Origin: Ethanoligenens sp047722935 | GTDB lineage: Bacteria > Bacillota > Clostridia > Oscillospirales > Ethanoligenentaceae | Length of the DNA stretch: 64,000 nt | Assembly: GCA_047722935.1 (NCBI GenBank) | Contig: JBDNZS010000005.1 | Span: 1 to 64,000 of the forward strand | Direction: 5' to 3' | Shown: one piece after another, positions 51,429-60,324 of the stretch | Position numbering within the stretch: the first letter of the stretch is position 1 | Layout of the letters: each line of letters opens with the position of its first letter | Made by a program: the position numbers and the translations under genes | The notes under the pieces: generated by a model | Told to the model about the DNA's origin: nothing | Seen by the model: the letters and a program-made list of their open reading frames with translations, nothing else | The model's database searches: none

Positions 51429-52325
51429 ATGCGTTATGTGACCTATGCACAGCACGGATTAGAATATCCCGGCCTGTTGCACGAGCAAACCCTCTACGAC
51501 TTAAATGAAGCACTTAGTCAAACCGGACAAACCGCCGTCCCCTCTCTGCGCGCCTTGATAGAAGCCGCTGCGGAAAACCCGAAGATCCTAACGGCATTAC
51601 AAGCTGTTGACTTTGGAAAATGCGCCCCCGTGGAGAACGCGACGCTCTGCGCACCCATTCCGCGACCCGCGCGCAATATCTTCTGCTTGGGCAAAAATTA
51701 CGCGGCGCACGCTACAGAAGTCAAAGAAACACGCTTATCCGCTACCGGCATCCCGCAAACACCGATCTATTTCACCAAAACCGCCTCCCCTGCACTGCCT
51801 GCGGAAGGCATCATCGACTGCCCGCTGGAATTGACTCAAAAACTGGATTACGAGGCAGAACTGGCTGTGGTGATTGGGAAAGCCGGAAAAAACATTCCGG
51901 CGGCGGATGCGGAATCTTACATATTTGGCTATACCATTCTAAACGACATCTCCGCACGCGACTTGCAAGCCAAACATGAACAATGGTTTCGCGGCAAAAA
52001 TCTGGACACGTTTTGCCCCATGGGGCCGGTATTGGTAGATAAAAGTGAACTGCCATTTCCGGTAAATGTGCAGGTAACCTGTCGTGTAAACGGTGAAGTG
52101 CGGCAAAACGCCAACACCAGTACTCTGATTTTCGACATCCCCACCATCCTAAGCGATTTATCTCACGGGTATACACTTCTGCCCGGCGACATCATCAGCA
52201 CCGGTACACCGGCGGGGGTCGGCGCAGGATTTGATCCGCCGCGTTTCTTACAAGATGGTGATGTGGTGGAATGTGAAATTGAGCAAATCGGTATTCTACG
52301 CAATATCGTACGCCGCACAGTCTAA
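51429..52325 (+). CDS. Fumarylacetoacetate hydrolase (FAH) family enzyme
   Basis: A 298-residue FAH-family protein. The N-terminal domain (about 1-80) is followed by the catalytic beta-roll: NIFCLGKNYAAHATEV (about 88-103), PIYFTKTASPALPAEG, LDYEAELAVVIGKAG with the metal-binding acidic residues, GYTILNDISARDLQ, and GDIISTGTPAGVGAGF. Members hydrolyse or decarboxylate 2-oxo acids such as acylpyruvates or oxaloacetate; the substrate cannot be told. AAGGAAG precedes ATG 51429; the longer upstream frame crosses the promoter and is rejected. Terminator at 52393. Confidence 0.92.
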   Translation: MRYVTYAQHGLEYPGLLHEQTLYDLNEALSQTGQTAVPSLRALIEAAAENPKILTALQAVDFGKCAPVENATLCAPIPRPARNIFCLGKNYAAHATEVKETRLSATGIPQTPIYFTKTASPALPAEGIIDCPLELTQKLDYEAELAVVIGKAGKNIPAADAESYIFGYTILNDISARDLQAKHEQWFRGKNLDTFCPMGPVLVDKSELPFPVNVQVTCRVNGEVRQNANTSTLIFDIPTILSDLSHGYTLLPGDIISTGTPAGVGAGFDPPRFLQDGDVVECEIEQIGILRNIVRRTV

Positions 52326-52392
52326 TCCGTACAACATTCTCTGTGCATTGCGGTATCCGGCTTTTTAGCCGATGCTGCAGCAAGCGTATCAT

Positions 52393-52431
52393 AAGACGCC
52401 CGCATCGAGCAAGGTTCGATGCGGGCGTCTT
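52393..52431. terminator. Bidirectional terminator
   Basis: Perfect 16-bp stem AAGACGCCCGCATCGA / TCGATGCGGGCGTCTT between convergent genes. Confidence 0.85.
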
Positions 52432-52453
52432 ATTTCATGTCGTTCTGCTTTTG

Positions 52454-53467
52454 TCAGATATCCCGTTTGAGGAATGAGAAGTATCCACCCGCGAGGAACA
52501 CCGCTGTATAAATTCCGCAGACCGCTAAGGCAAACCCTAAAGTCGCACCCGGAATGAGGCTGCCCCTCAGCACATATTGCGCAAATGTGCTGATACCGAA
52601 AGCAATGTATCTAACCCAGTCGAAGAAAATCGCCAGCGTCATGCAGATGCCGCTTCCAATCAGCAGCATGAACAGCGCCGCACCGGTGACCAGCGAGCGT
52701 GAGCGAAACAATGTTGACAGGAACAATCCAAAGATTACATAAAACAACATCGTCAGCATATCTAAGCCGTACACAGCAAGCAACTTGACAACAGCAGGGA
52801 TATTCACCACCGAGCTTCCCGTCCAGAACAGTTCCTTTGCTCCCAAGTCACCAAATCCAAACAAAATACCCATCCCAATAAATTGGACAACGGCAAACAC
52901 ACCAAGCAGGGTCAATGCGTACAAAATAGTGGAGGCCAGTTTCGCCGTTAAAATCTGTGCGCGGCTATAAGGTCTGGCAATCATCATCTTCATGGTGCCT
53001 TCGGTAAACTCACCCGCCACACTTGCGGCAACAAAGATGAGCGAGAACAACGTAATAACCGCAATAGACATCGGGTACCCGCTCACGCTGCCCGAATCTT
53101 CCATTTTAATCATCCAACCCCAAACCGATGTCAAACCGGTTTTCGGCGGAATATTGTGCACCAGACGATATTTAGCTTCCGCCAAATTTATTTTGTTGGA
53201 ATCCAGTGACATTTTATCTATTGTGTTTTTGCTTTTTTCCGCTGCCTGCACCACAGCCGTATAAGCGGTCACTTCTTGTTGCGTCTTTTCCTTCCAGTTT
53301 GCCACATCGGTCACTGCGGTGTGCTTGGGGTTATCCTTGTTTTCCACATATTTAGACAGACCGCATAACAAAATCGCCAGCACCACCATGAGCAGCAGCA
53401 TAATGCGCACTGAAATGCGCTTCCACATCTTGAAATTTTCTATTCCCACTAATTTTAAGAAACCCAT
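52454..53467 (-). CDS. ABC-2 type permease (second module)
   Basis: A 337-residue ABC-2 membrane subunit: one N-terminal helix (about 18-38), an extracytoplasmic region with a coiled stretch (about 40-120), then five membrane helices (GTMKMMIARPYSRAQILTAKLASTI is the usual cytoplasmic coupling segment). It pairs with the ATPase encoded 2 bp upstream. Such BcrA/BcrB-like exporters give immunity to antimicrobial peptides or export lipids. Last gene of a five-gene operon. Confidence 0.87.
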   Translation of the reverse strand: MGFLKLVGIENFKMWKRISVRIMLLLMVVLAILLCGLSKYVENKDNPKHTAVTDVANWKEKTQQEVTAYTAVVQAAEKSKNTIDKMSLDSNKINLAEAKYRLVHNIPPKTGLTSVWGWMIKMEDSGSVSGYPMSIAVITLFSLIFVAASVAGEFTEGTMKMMIARPYSRAQILTAKLASTILYALTLLGVFAVVQFIGMGILFGFGDLGAKELFWTGSSVVNIPAVVKLLAVYGLDMLTMLFYVIFGLFLSTLFRSRSLVTGAALFMLLIGSGICMTLAIFFDWVRYIAFGISTFAQYVLRGSLIPGATLGFALAVCGIYTAVFLAGGYFSFLKRDI

Positions 53468-53469
53468 GT

Positions 53470-54393
53470 TTATTTCCTCTCCCCAGTCAATTTCATGAAG
53501 ATGTCTTCAAGCGAACCGCCCGCACGATTCTCAATTCCATAGACTGCCAGATTGTTCTCCTGCATGGTTGCAAGCACTTGAGGTACCTGTTCGCGTTTGA
53601 TCTTGAGGTGTACGCCGTCTTTTTCCGCCGCTGCGGTGAATCCAGTCTCTGTTAATGCTTGCACCGCTTTTTCCGGCGCGTCGGTTTTGAGCAACATCTC
53701 GCCGTCGCCCTCCGCGTTGGCAAGCTGGAGCAGTTCATCCACTGTTTTGGTCGTGATAATGCGTCCTTTGTTGATGATGCCCACGCGGTCGCACATCTGC
53801 TGCATTTCGGCGAGGATGTGACTGGAAACCAACACCGTCAGTCCGGTTTCATCACGCAGTTTTCCCAACAGCTCGCGCAGGTCGTGGATACCGGCAGGGT
53901 CAAGTCCGTTGGTCGGTTCGTCAAGGATGAGCAGGCTGGGGCTGTGCAGCAATGCCTGTGCGATGCCCAGACGTTGCTTCATACCCAATGAATACGTCTT
54001 GACTGGTTTTTTAATGGCTGCGGTGAGGTCTACGATGCGCACCACATCCGCAATGCGGGCATCATCCACGTTGTCGTACATTTTGGCGAACAGCCGCAAA
54101 TTATCCAAACCGCTCATGTATTTGTACAGATCCGGGTTTTCAACGATGCAGCCAAGACGCTTCATGGCGTGTTTGAACTCTGTGCGAACGGAATGCCCGT
54201 CAATAAAGATGTTCCCGTCGGTTATTGTGGACAATCCCACGATCATCTTAATTGTGGTGGATTTTCCCGCGCCGTTCGGCCCCAAAAAGCCGAATATTTC
54301 CCCTTTGTGCAGTTCCAGATTGATGTCTGAAACAATGGTCCTTTTGCCGATCGTCTTTTTCAGACGTGTCGTCTTTAATACGATGTCCTCCAT
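53470..54393 (-). CDS. ABC transporter ATPase, BcrA-like (second module)
   Basis: A 307-residue ATPase: Walker A GPNGAGKST (about 39-47), Q-loop in IVENPDLYKYMSG, signature YSLGMKQRL (a substitution for LSGGQ usual in this subfamily), Walker B LLILDEPTNGLDPAG and H-switch SSHIL. The C-terminal extension (about 220-307) is typical of the BcrA/antibiotic-immunity group. AGGAGG is 7 nt before the ATG. A 94-bp gap separates it from the first permease. Confidence 0.93.
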   Translation of the reverse strand: MEDIVLKTTRLKKTIGKRTIVSDINLELHKGEIFGFLGPNGAGKSTTIKMIVGLSTITDGNIFIDGHSVRTEFKHAMKRLGCIVENPDLYKYMSGLDNLRLFAKMYDNVDDARIADVVRIVDLTAAIKKPVKTYSLGMKQRLGIAQALLHSPSLLILDEPTNGLDPAGIHDLRELLGKLRDETGLTVLVSSHILAEMQQMCDRVGIINKGRIITTKTVDELLQLANAEGDGEMLLKTDAPEKAVQALTETGFTAAAEKDGVHLKIKREQVPQVLATMQENNLAVYGIENRAGGSLEDIFMKLTGERK

Positions 54394-54487
54394 AATGGCC
54401 CTCCTGTCGGTAATGTAAAATTTATATATTTATAAAAAATATTCCAGTTCACAGATGAAGAGGGGGCACGCGGCCCTCTCTGCACCG

Positions 54488-55285
54488 TTATTTCAAACTG
54501 GTATGCCTGCGCATAATCCATGCGGTTAGGAAGAACGTACCCGCCGCGAAGGCAATGGAGTACAACAGCAACACCCAAAACCAGCCGCCTACAGAACCAA
54601 GCGCAACGGTGGCATGTGCAGGGCCTGCTTCCCTGACTTTCAGAATGTTTTGCGAGACATCAAGTTTCATATGCAGCCCGAATTCCAAAATCCAAATCGG
54701 TATGCCCCGCACGATGTTGATCGCCGCATAGGATACAAACCCCATAAACACGCCAAATCTGCGCCAGATAGTCAGTTTGGATACCGTGATGGAAAAATAG
54801 ATATCCAGAATACTGCTCATTGTCAACACAATGTAATACAAGAAGAGCAACAGAATGTCGCTCAGATGCTGTTGCAGCGCTTCCCATAGCTGCCCAAAGG
54901 TTGGAAAAACATTGTTGATATCCGGATTGCTTGACAAGGCCAAAATCGAAAGGATAACGACCGCGAACAGAAGCACCGCATATAACGTAAACCAAATAAA
55001 AGAAACCAGCACTTTGGAAAACAGCAGTTCTTCCGAACGCACCGGCAATGTGAACATCAAGTAGCCTTCATTGCTGTAAAGGTTGCTGTTATACCGCCGA
55101 AAAAACGCGAGAAACATCAGCACTGCCAGCGCAAACAGCCCGCCGAAAATAATGAAGCCGGAAATAATCGGGTGCCAATGTGCAAAAACCAGGCTGAAAA
55201 CGGCGGCAACCACGTAGACGATAAACGGGACGGCGTAATGCCAGCACATAGCTTTCCACTCGTACTTGATCAGTTTGCTTAGCAT
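54488..55285 (-). CDS. ABC-2 type permease (first module)
   Basis: A 265-residue protein with about six membrane segments and the YtrC/D-like opening LSKLIKYEWKAMCWHYAVPFIVY. It contains FTLPVRSEELLFSKVLVSFIWF, the loop facing the ATPase. Its start overlaps the end of the first ATPase gene by seven bases, so the two are coupled. Substrate unknown. Confidence 0.85.
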   Translation of the reverse strand: MLSKLIKYEWKAMCWHYAVPFIVYVVAAVFSLVFAHWHPIISGFIIFGGLFALAVLMFLAFFRRYNSNLYSNEGYLMFTLPVRSEELLFSKVLVSFIWFTLYAVLLFAVVILSILALSSNPDINNVFPTFGQLWEALQQHLSDILLLFLYYIVLTMSSILDIYFSITVSKLTIWRRFGVFMGFVSYAAINIVRGIPIWILEFGLHMKLDVSQNILKVREAGPAHATVALGSVGGWFWVLLLYSIAFAAGTFFLTAWIMRRHTSLK

Positions 55286-55977
55286 TTGAACACCTCCCGG
55301 AACAATTCATTGACCGACTGGCCGTATTTGGCGCGCACCGCGTCCACCTCATCACTCAGAAAAACCTGGCCTTCTTTCAGAATGACTATGCTATCGAATA
55401 CACGTTCCACATCCGAGATGAGCTGGGTGGAAAGCAGTACGGTACTGTTCTCGCAGTAGTTGGTCAAGATGGTATCTAGAATCACATCCCGCGCAGCAGG
55501 ATCTACCCCGCCCAGCGGTTCATCCAGTACATACAGCCTTGCTTTGCGGGACATTACGACCACCAGCTGGACTTTTTCATAGGTTCCTTTAGAGAGCTTT
55601 GTCACACGCATATTCTTGTCGATACCCAGTTTTTTCAACAGTTCAAGTGCCCGTTCCTTGTCAAAATCCGCATAGAAATCCTCAAACAGGTCCACGGTAT
55701 CGGACACTTTCATCCAGTTGCTGAAATACGTTTTATCTGGCAGATATGCCACCATGGATTTGCTCTGCATCCCCGGTGCAAATCCCCCGATACGCACCTG
55801 GCCGGTATAATCGCTGATAACCCCTGTCAGGATTTTAATCAGCGTCGTCTTGCCGGCTCCGTTTGGTCCGAGCAGGCCGACGATATGCCCGGCCGGCAGT
55901 GAAAAGCTGATATCATCCAGCGCCAAACGCCCCTCATACCGCTTGGTCAGACCGGACACTTCCAGCAATGTTTCCAT
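55279..55977 (-). CDS. ABC transporter ATPase, YtrB-like (first module)
   Basis: A 232-residue ATPase: Walker A GPNGAGKTT (about 38-46), a weak signature LSKGTYEKVQ, Walker B LYVLDEPLGGVDPAARD and the H-loop replaced by STQLI (Gln instead of His). The altered signature and H-loop are known from the YtrB subfamily. It follows the GntR regulator by 2 bp and precedes its permease, as in Bacillus ytr operons. Confidence 0.9.
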   Translation of the reverse strand: METLLEVSGLTKRYEGRLALDDISFSLPAGHIVGLLGPNGAGKTTLIKILTGVISDYTGQVRIGGFAPGMQSKSMVAYLPDKTYFSNWMKVSDTVDLFEDFYADFDKERALELLKKLGIDKNMRVTKLSKGTYEKVQLVVVMSRKARLYVLDEPLGGVDPAARDVILDTILTNYCENSTVLLSTQLISDVERVFDSIVILKEGQVFLSDEVDAVRAKYGQSVNELFREVFKC

Positions 55978-55979
55978 GT

Positions 55980-56345
55980 TTATCCCTCCCCCGTGTACTT
56001 TTTGACAAGCTGCATAATGTCTATTTGAGAAAAACCAAGATGCTGCATTGCATCCATAAAATTCGAGATGACCTTTTGGGCTGATTCCTCGCGCACCGCA
56101 TTGATGCGTGTAATATCGTCTGTGATGAATCTGCCCGCCGTGCGCTCGGTATGCAAAAGCCCGCCGCGCTCCAGCTCCGCAAATGCCCTCTGCATGGTAT
56201 TTGGGTTCACCTCCATCTGCTGTGCCAACTCCCTTACGCTTTCCACTTTGCTGCCCGGTTTTCTCACCCCGGAAACAATCTGCTGTTTGATTTGTTCCAT
56301 AATCTGTAAATAGATCGGAAATGTTGAATTAAATGATGGTTTCAC
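55980..56345 (-). CDS. GntR-family repressor, YtrA-like
   Basis: A protein of about 121 residues: GntR winged helix (about 12-75: PIYLQIMEQIKQQIVSG, SVRELAQQMEVNPNTMQRAFAELERGGLLHTERTAGRFI) and a short helical C-terminal tail as dimer interface, with no ligand-binding domain, as in YtrA. Such proteins repress their own ABC operon and respond to cell-wall antibiotics. The GTG at 56345 follows AAGGTGG; a GTG at 56354 is also possible. Direct and inverted GTAC repeats (AGTACAGAAGTACAG near 56363-56377) between promoter and start may be its operator. Confidence 0.85.
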   Translation of the reverse strand: MKPSFNSTFPIYLQIMEQIKQQIVSGVRKPGSKVESVRELAQQMEVNPNTMQRAFAELERGGLLHTERTAGRFITDDITRINAVREESAQKVISNFMDAMQHLGFSQIDIMQLVKKYTGEG

Positions 56346-56391
56346 GTGCACCACCTTCCATCCTGTACTTCTGTACTAACTCTTTAATACA

Positions 56392-56420
56392 ATAATACAA
56401 GAGACGTTTCTATTTGTCAA
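56392..56420 (-). promoter_or_regulatory. Promoter of the GntR-ABC operon
   Basis: Minus strand TTGACA, 17-bp spacer, TATTAT, followed within 20 bp by the GTAC-rich candidate operator. Confidence 0.8.
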
Positions 56421-56515
56421 GATTTTTCCCGCTTTTTTTAACATCATCACAGAACGCAACAATCCCCTGAAAGCGTTTCCGCACTTCCAGAGGATTGTTG
56501 CGCATATCCATGCAA

Positions 56516-58246
56516 TCAGCGATGCTTCACGCGAAACAGGCGTGCCAACAAATGGCACAACCGATTGAACAGAAAATCCTGCACGCCGCCGCGATTTTGC
56601 GCTTTAATTAACGCGTAGGAAAGCTGCGGCGTAAATTTAGCCGGATAATAGATGAAATAGTGCGGTTTCCAGAGCGTCGGGTTGTATTTCTTCTTGTATT
56701 GGTACAACGATTTGAACGCATAAAACCCATTGGCATGTTCAAACACATACGCCAGCAAAGTCGCCACCCGCGTAGACTGGGTATCGGTGCGGGTGTTGGC
56801 AAGAGGCGCGACACCCATAGAACCCCAGCGGACGCCTTCCCGGCGAAAGGTATCAAACGCAGTTAACGTGATGCTCTCCATCACACCCGCCGGCGTTCCC
56901 CGCCTGTGCCGGGTCACATCGGCATAATATCCATCCACATACGGCAGAAAAACAACAAACGCACAAACCTGCCCGCTATGGTCGCGCGCCAAAAAATAGC
57001 GGCGATCCAGCGGATCATCCAAGCCCACCGAACCGAGCAGAAACGACAGCTCCCCACTCTTTTTCTGTGAAAGCCATTCCTGCGAGACCGTCCATATCTC
57101 CTGCTCAAGCGCGGCATTCCGCACAAGCTGCGGTCGGTATTCCTCCACGGTGATTCCTTTGCGTGCCGCCGATCGAACATCTCGCCGGACTTTCGCGGTT
57201 TTGGGGCCGTCGATGTTGTAAGACGCCAGTTCAAAAGCCGCCTCTTCCCCGCATTTCGCCGCACCGAATCCCATTCCCTTATAAATTTCCAACCAATCTT
57301 CGGATGCCTGACAGAAACAAATCGACAGGTCGTTTTGCTTGCAGAATTGCCGGAATTCCAACAGCATCACCGCACAGTCTTCTTCCTTGCAAATGGGGTC
57401 TCCCACACAAACCGCCGTATCCACCTCAATCACATAAGCGATAAACCCCTCGATTGTTTGCCCGAAATAATAGCGCTTGTCCTGCTCTACATCCACATAA
57501 GACAGGCTGTTGTACCCATATTTGCGCAGTAATTCCCGCACGCGGGCATGATCGCGCGCCGAAACAATCGGCTGATATACAAGGGGTTTGAGAATAAACA
57601 GCACTGCCGCCGCCAAACTCGCCCAATACAGCACGACTGCCGAACGCAGGAAAATCAGCCCGCGCAGCCCCTTTGGCGACGCACCGGATATATCCATCAA
57701 AACAAATAAACGGAGAGACTGATATACAGCATCCCAAACCGTGGCGATGCCATGAAAATGGTGCCGCATCACAAACAGCCCGACTCCCGTGTTGAGCAGC
57801 ACCAAGGCCACGCAGAGCAACGCAAAAAGCGCACCGCGGCGCAGCGTGATTGGATCTGCATGTCGTGTAAAGTGTCGATGCAGCAGCAGCAGGATCGCTT
57901 CCATCAGCAATTCAATTACCACCACCGGCAGCAGCGGCCACCGGGATGTGGCATCATACAGATGCAGCAGAGCCGATAAGGGCAGCAAACAGACCGTGAT
58001 GTAATACGCCATACGCACCCGTTTATATAACCGATAACTGATAAAGAGCAGCACACATCCCACAACCACCGAAAGGGTCTGATGCAGCGCAGCCGTGCGT
58101 GGGGCCAGTATGCCCCCGCCAAACAGCACGAACCGGTTCACCGGCAAGATGTCCGCCACACCAAGCAAGACCATCAAGATTGTAACGGCGGTAATCGCTA
58201 CGTCAGACAGTATTCCGTTATATGCAATCTGCTGTTTTCTTTTCAT
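56516..58246 (-). CDS. mprF: MprF-like phosphatidylglycerol aminoacyltransferase (short form)
   Basis: A 576-residue membrane protein. The N-terminal part (about 1-255) has six to eight membrane segments. The C-terminal cytoplasmic DUF2156 domain (about 265-575) is the aminoacyl-tRNA-dependent transferase of MprF (GFIAYVIEVDTAVCVGDPIC, MGFGAAKCGEEAAFELASY, VMESITLTAFDTFRREGVRWGSMGVAPL). MprF adds lysine or alanine to phosphatidylglycerol and lowers the negative charge of the membrane, giving resistance to cationic peptides. Full-length MprF is about 840 residues, so the flippase half is reduced here. The start at 58246 is 4-8 nt after GAGGAAAT. It is next to the antimicrobial-type ABC operon but has its own start site. 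Confidence 0.87.
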   Translation of the reverse strand: MKRKQQIAYNGILSDVAITAVTILMVLLGVADILPVNRFVLFGGGILAPRTAALHQTLSVVVGCVLLFISYRLYKRVRMAYYITVCLLPLSALLHLYDATSRWPLLPVVVIELLMEAILLLLHRHFTRHADPITLRRGALFALLCVALVLLNTGVGLFVMRHHFHGIATVWDAVYQSLRLFVLMDISGASPKGLRGLIFLRSAVVLYWASLAAAVLFILKPLVYQPIVSARDHARVRELLRKYGYNSLSYVDVEQDKRYYFGQTIEGFIAYVIEVDTAVCVGDPICKEEDCAVMLLEFRQFCKQNDLSICFCQASEDWLEIYKGMGFGAAKCGEEAAFELASYNIDGPKTAKVRRDVRSAARKGITVEEYRPQLVRNAALEQEIWTVSQEWLSQKKSGELSFLLGSVGLDDPLDRRYFLARDHSGQVCAFVVFLPYVDGYYADVTRHRRGTPAGVMESITLTAFDTFRREGVRWGSMGVAPLANTRTDTQSTRVATLLAYVFEHANGFYAFKSLYQYKKKYNPTLWKPHYFIYYPAKFTPQLSYALIKAQNRGGVQDFLFNRLCHLLARLFRVKHR

Positions 58247-58450
58247 ATTTCCTCGATTCTGCCAGAAATCTCCGGATTTTGCACCATATCCAGAAAGTAT
58301 CATGGACCGCGTGATTTCAGCCCGCCGCTCATAGTAAAGATTCTTTGCAATTTACAGTACAATGGACCAGCTATCCCACATATATATACTACTGCCGCCT
58401 CCTGCTTGCCCAAAAGGAAAACGCGCACTGGCGGCAGGTGAGGAAGAACC

Positions 58451-59452
58451 GTGAAGCACAAACGATGGATTGAGCGCGCCGCCATTGCGGTGCTGAGCAT
58501 ATTGCTTGCGTTCTTTTCGGTCTCGGCGGGTCAAAAAGCCGTAACCGCAGGCGCGCAGGGCGGAACGGTCAAGTGGGCAGACTTTAATGTTCCCTTGGCC
58601 GCCATGCAGTACGCATTAAAACTGGATATACAGACCCATACCACAACAGCACCGCTGCATTTTGCGGATGCGCTGGCCTTTTTGGCGGCCAAATACGGCG
58701 GCAACTGGAACCGGTACCGATCCGCCGATCTGGATGCGCTGCGCCAGCAGCTGCAAAGCGGTCAAACCATGCAGGACATCACGGCATCCATGAAAAACTA
58801 CAGTTACTTTAATCAGGTATACGATGCCGTACTGGGTAACGCAGTAGGCGACTATGCGACCGGCGCAGGCGGCAACTACACCGAGCAATACGGTTTAAAA
58901 CTATTCTCCCCCATCGCGGCGGGATACGGGTACGGGCATTATGATGACTTTGGAAATTCCCGCTCGTTCGGTTTCAGCCGCAGGCACCTTGGCAACGACC
59001 TGATGGGAACCGTCGGCACCCCTATCTGCGCGGTGGAGGGCGGCTATGTGGAAGAATTGGGCTGGAACAAATATGGCGGCTGGCGCATCGGTATCCGCAG
59101 TTTTGATAAAAAGCGTTATTACTATTATGCACATCTACGGAAAGGGCATCCATACCGCACGGGCTTGGTCAAAGGCGAAGCTGTGCAGTCCGGCGAAGTC
59201 ATTGGGTATCTGGGTATGACCGGATACAGCAACAAAGAGGACGTCAACGGTATGAATAAGCCACACCTGCATTTTGGCATGGAACTGGTATTCGATGAAT
59301 CCCAGAAAGAAAGCAACAATGAAATCTGGATCGACGTCTACAACATCGTAAATTTCCTTGCGCAGAACCGCACCCGCGTCATAAAAAGCGGAAACGATTT
59401 TAACCGCACAACCGACTTTCTTGACCTGCGCTATTTGATGTATTATGATTGA
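58451..59452 (+). CDS. M23 family metallopeptidase (LytM-like)
   Basis: A 333-residue secreted or membrane-tethered protein. A signal/anchor segment (about 8-25) is followed by a region of unknown fold (about 40-170) and an M23 peptidase domain (about 175-290). Zinc ligands are visible in RRHLGNDLMG (HxxxD) and PHLHFGMEL (HxH). LytM-type enzymes cut peptide bridges of peptidoglycan; related SpoIIQ-like proteins act in sporulation. GTG start with AGGAAG upstream. Divergent from the MprF-like gene. Confidence 0.9.
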   Translation: MKHKRWIERAAIAVLSILLAFFSVSAGQKAVTAGAQGGTVKWADFNVPLAAMQYALKLDIQTHTTTAPLHFADALAFLAAKYGGNWNRYRSADLDALRQQLQSGQTMQDITASMKNYSYFNQVYDAVLGNAVGDYATGAGGNYTEQYGLKLFSPIAAGYGYGHYDDFGNSRSFGFSRRHLGNDLMGTVGTPICAVEGGYVEELGWNKYGGWRIGIRSFDKKRYYYYAHLRKGHPYRTGLVKGEAVQSGEVIGYLGMTGYSNKEDVNGMNKPHLHFGMELVFDESQKESNNEIWIDVYNIVNFLAQNRTRVIKSGNDFNRTTDFLDLRYLMYYD

Positions 59453-59477
59453 TGGGCGTTTCTATGGAGCTACAAAT

Positions 59478-59720
59478 CTAAAAGCGTTTTTCTAAAAATG
59501 ATTTTCCACAGTCCGGGCATTTCAGCACAATGTATTGGAACACATGTGCGTGAAACAGTCGGGAATCCATAAAAACACAGCCACAGTAGGGACACTGATG
59601 CGTTGTTCCGTCCCCCATTTTATCTGCATGTTTGATGGATTTGAGCATATGGATGGCAAAAGCGGTAGGGCAAATAATTATCAGTAAAAACAACACCATT
59701 TGAAGGATACCCCAAAGCAT
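59478..59720 (-). CDS. Small membrane protein with zinc ribbon
   Basis: An 80-residue protein: one N-terminal membrane helix (about 5-25, ILQMVLFLLIIICPTAFAIHML), then a four-cysteine zinc ribbon (QCPYCGCVF and LKCPDCGKSF). AAAGGGG precedes the ATG at 59720, so the longer upstream frame is not used. No function known. The gene is in an AT-rich patch together with the acetyltransferase upstream of it. Confidence 0.7.
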   Translation of the reverse strand: MLWGILQMVLFLLIIICPTAFAIHMLKSIKHADKMGDGTTHQCPYCGCVFMDSRLFHAHVFQYIVLKCPDCGKSFLEKRF

Positions 59721-59782
59721 ACAAAAGCCCCTTTCAACTGACGATATCCGGCCACTACCAGTTATGCTCATACAGCATCTAA

Positions 59783-60253
59783 TCAATTTACTAAAAGTTC
59801 CATTTGGACAACTTCAAAATCTCCATTTTTAATAAACCTCCCTATTTCTTGAAATCCACAATTTTTATAACAGTTATAAGCCCTCGTGTTTGCGGCCCTC
59901 ACCCTAAGTTCCACTCTTTGTATATTTAATAAGACTGCTCCTGCTTTAATAGATTGCATGATCACATGTGTTCCAACACCTTTTCCTCGATTGGAATCAT
60001 CATCTATGAAAATTCCAAGAGTTGCAGATGAATTATCTGGAGTTTCTTTTTCCAACCAGAAACTTCCAATACAACGTTGATGCACATAAATATAGTTCCA
60101 AATCAATAAATGGCGTTTTATGAAATCCTCATACTGATCATAATTATGTGGGTAAATCCTTGATAGGTAGTTTTGGAGGTGAGCATTGTAGTTTCTTTCA
60201 AATGTCTCATAAAGCCCGATATTGCTTTTACAAACAGGAACAAGTTCTTCCAT
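59783..60253 (-). CDS. GNAT family N-acetyltransferase
   Basis: A 156-residue acetyltransferase with the GNAT core: acetyl-CoA-binding RGKGVGTHVIMQSI (about 92-105) and the C-terminal RVRAANTRAYNCYKNCGFQEIGRFIKNGD. It transfers acetyl groups to an amine, but the substrate is unknown. The DNA is markedly more AT-rich than the genes on both sides and the upstream gap is also AT-rich, suggesting recent acquisition. Confidence 0.88.
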   Translation of the reverse strand: MEELVPVCKSNIGLYETFERNYNAHLQNYLSRIYPHNYDQYEDFIKRHLLIWNYIYVHQRCIGSFWLEKETPDNSSATLGIFIDDDSNRGKGVGTHVIMQSIKAGAVLLNIQRVELRVRAANTRAYNCYKNCGFQEIGRFIKNGDFEVVQMELLVN

Positions 60254-60324
60254 ATATTTTTTTCCATTCTATAAATAATCAGCATCGATGCACATTTTTA
60301 AATATCTCGCTCCCGCTTTGCCGT

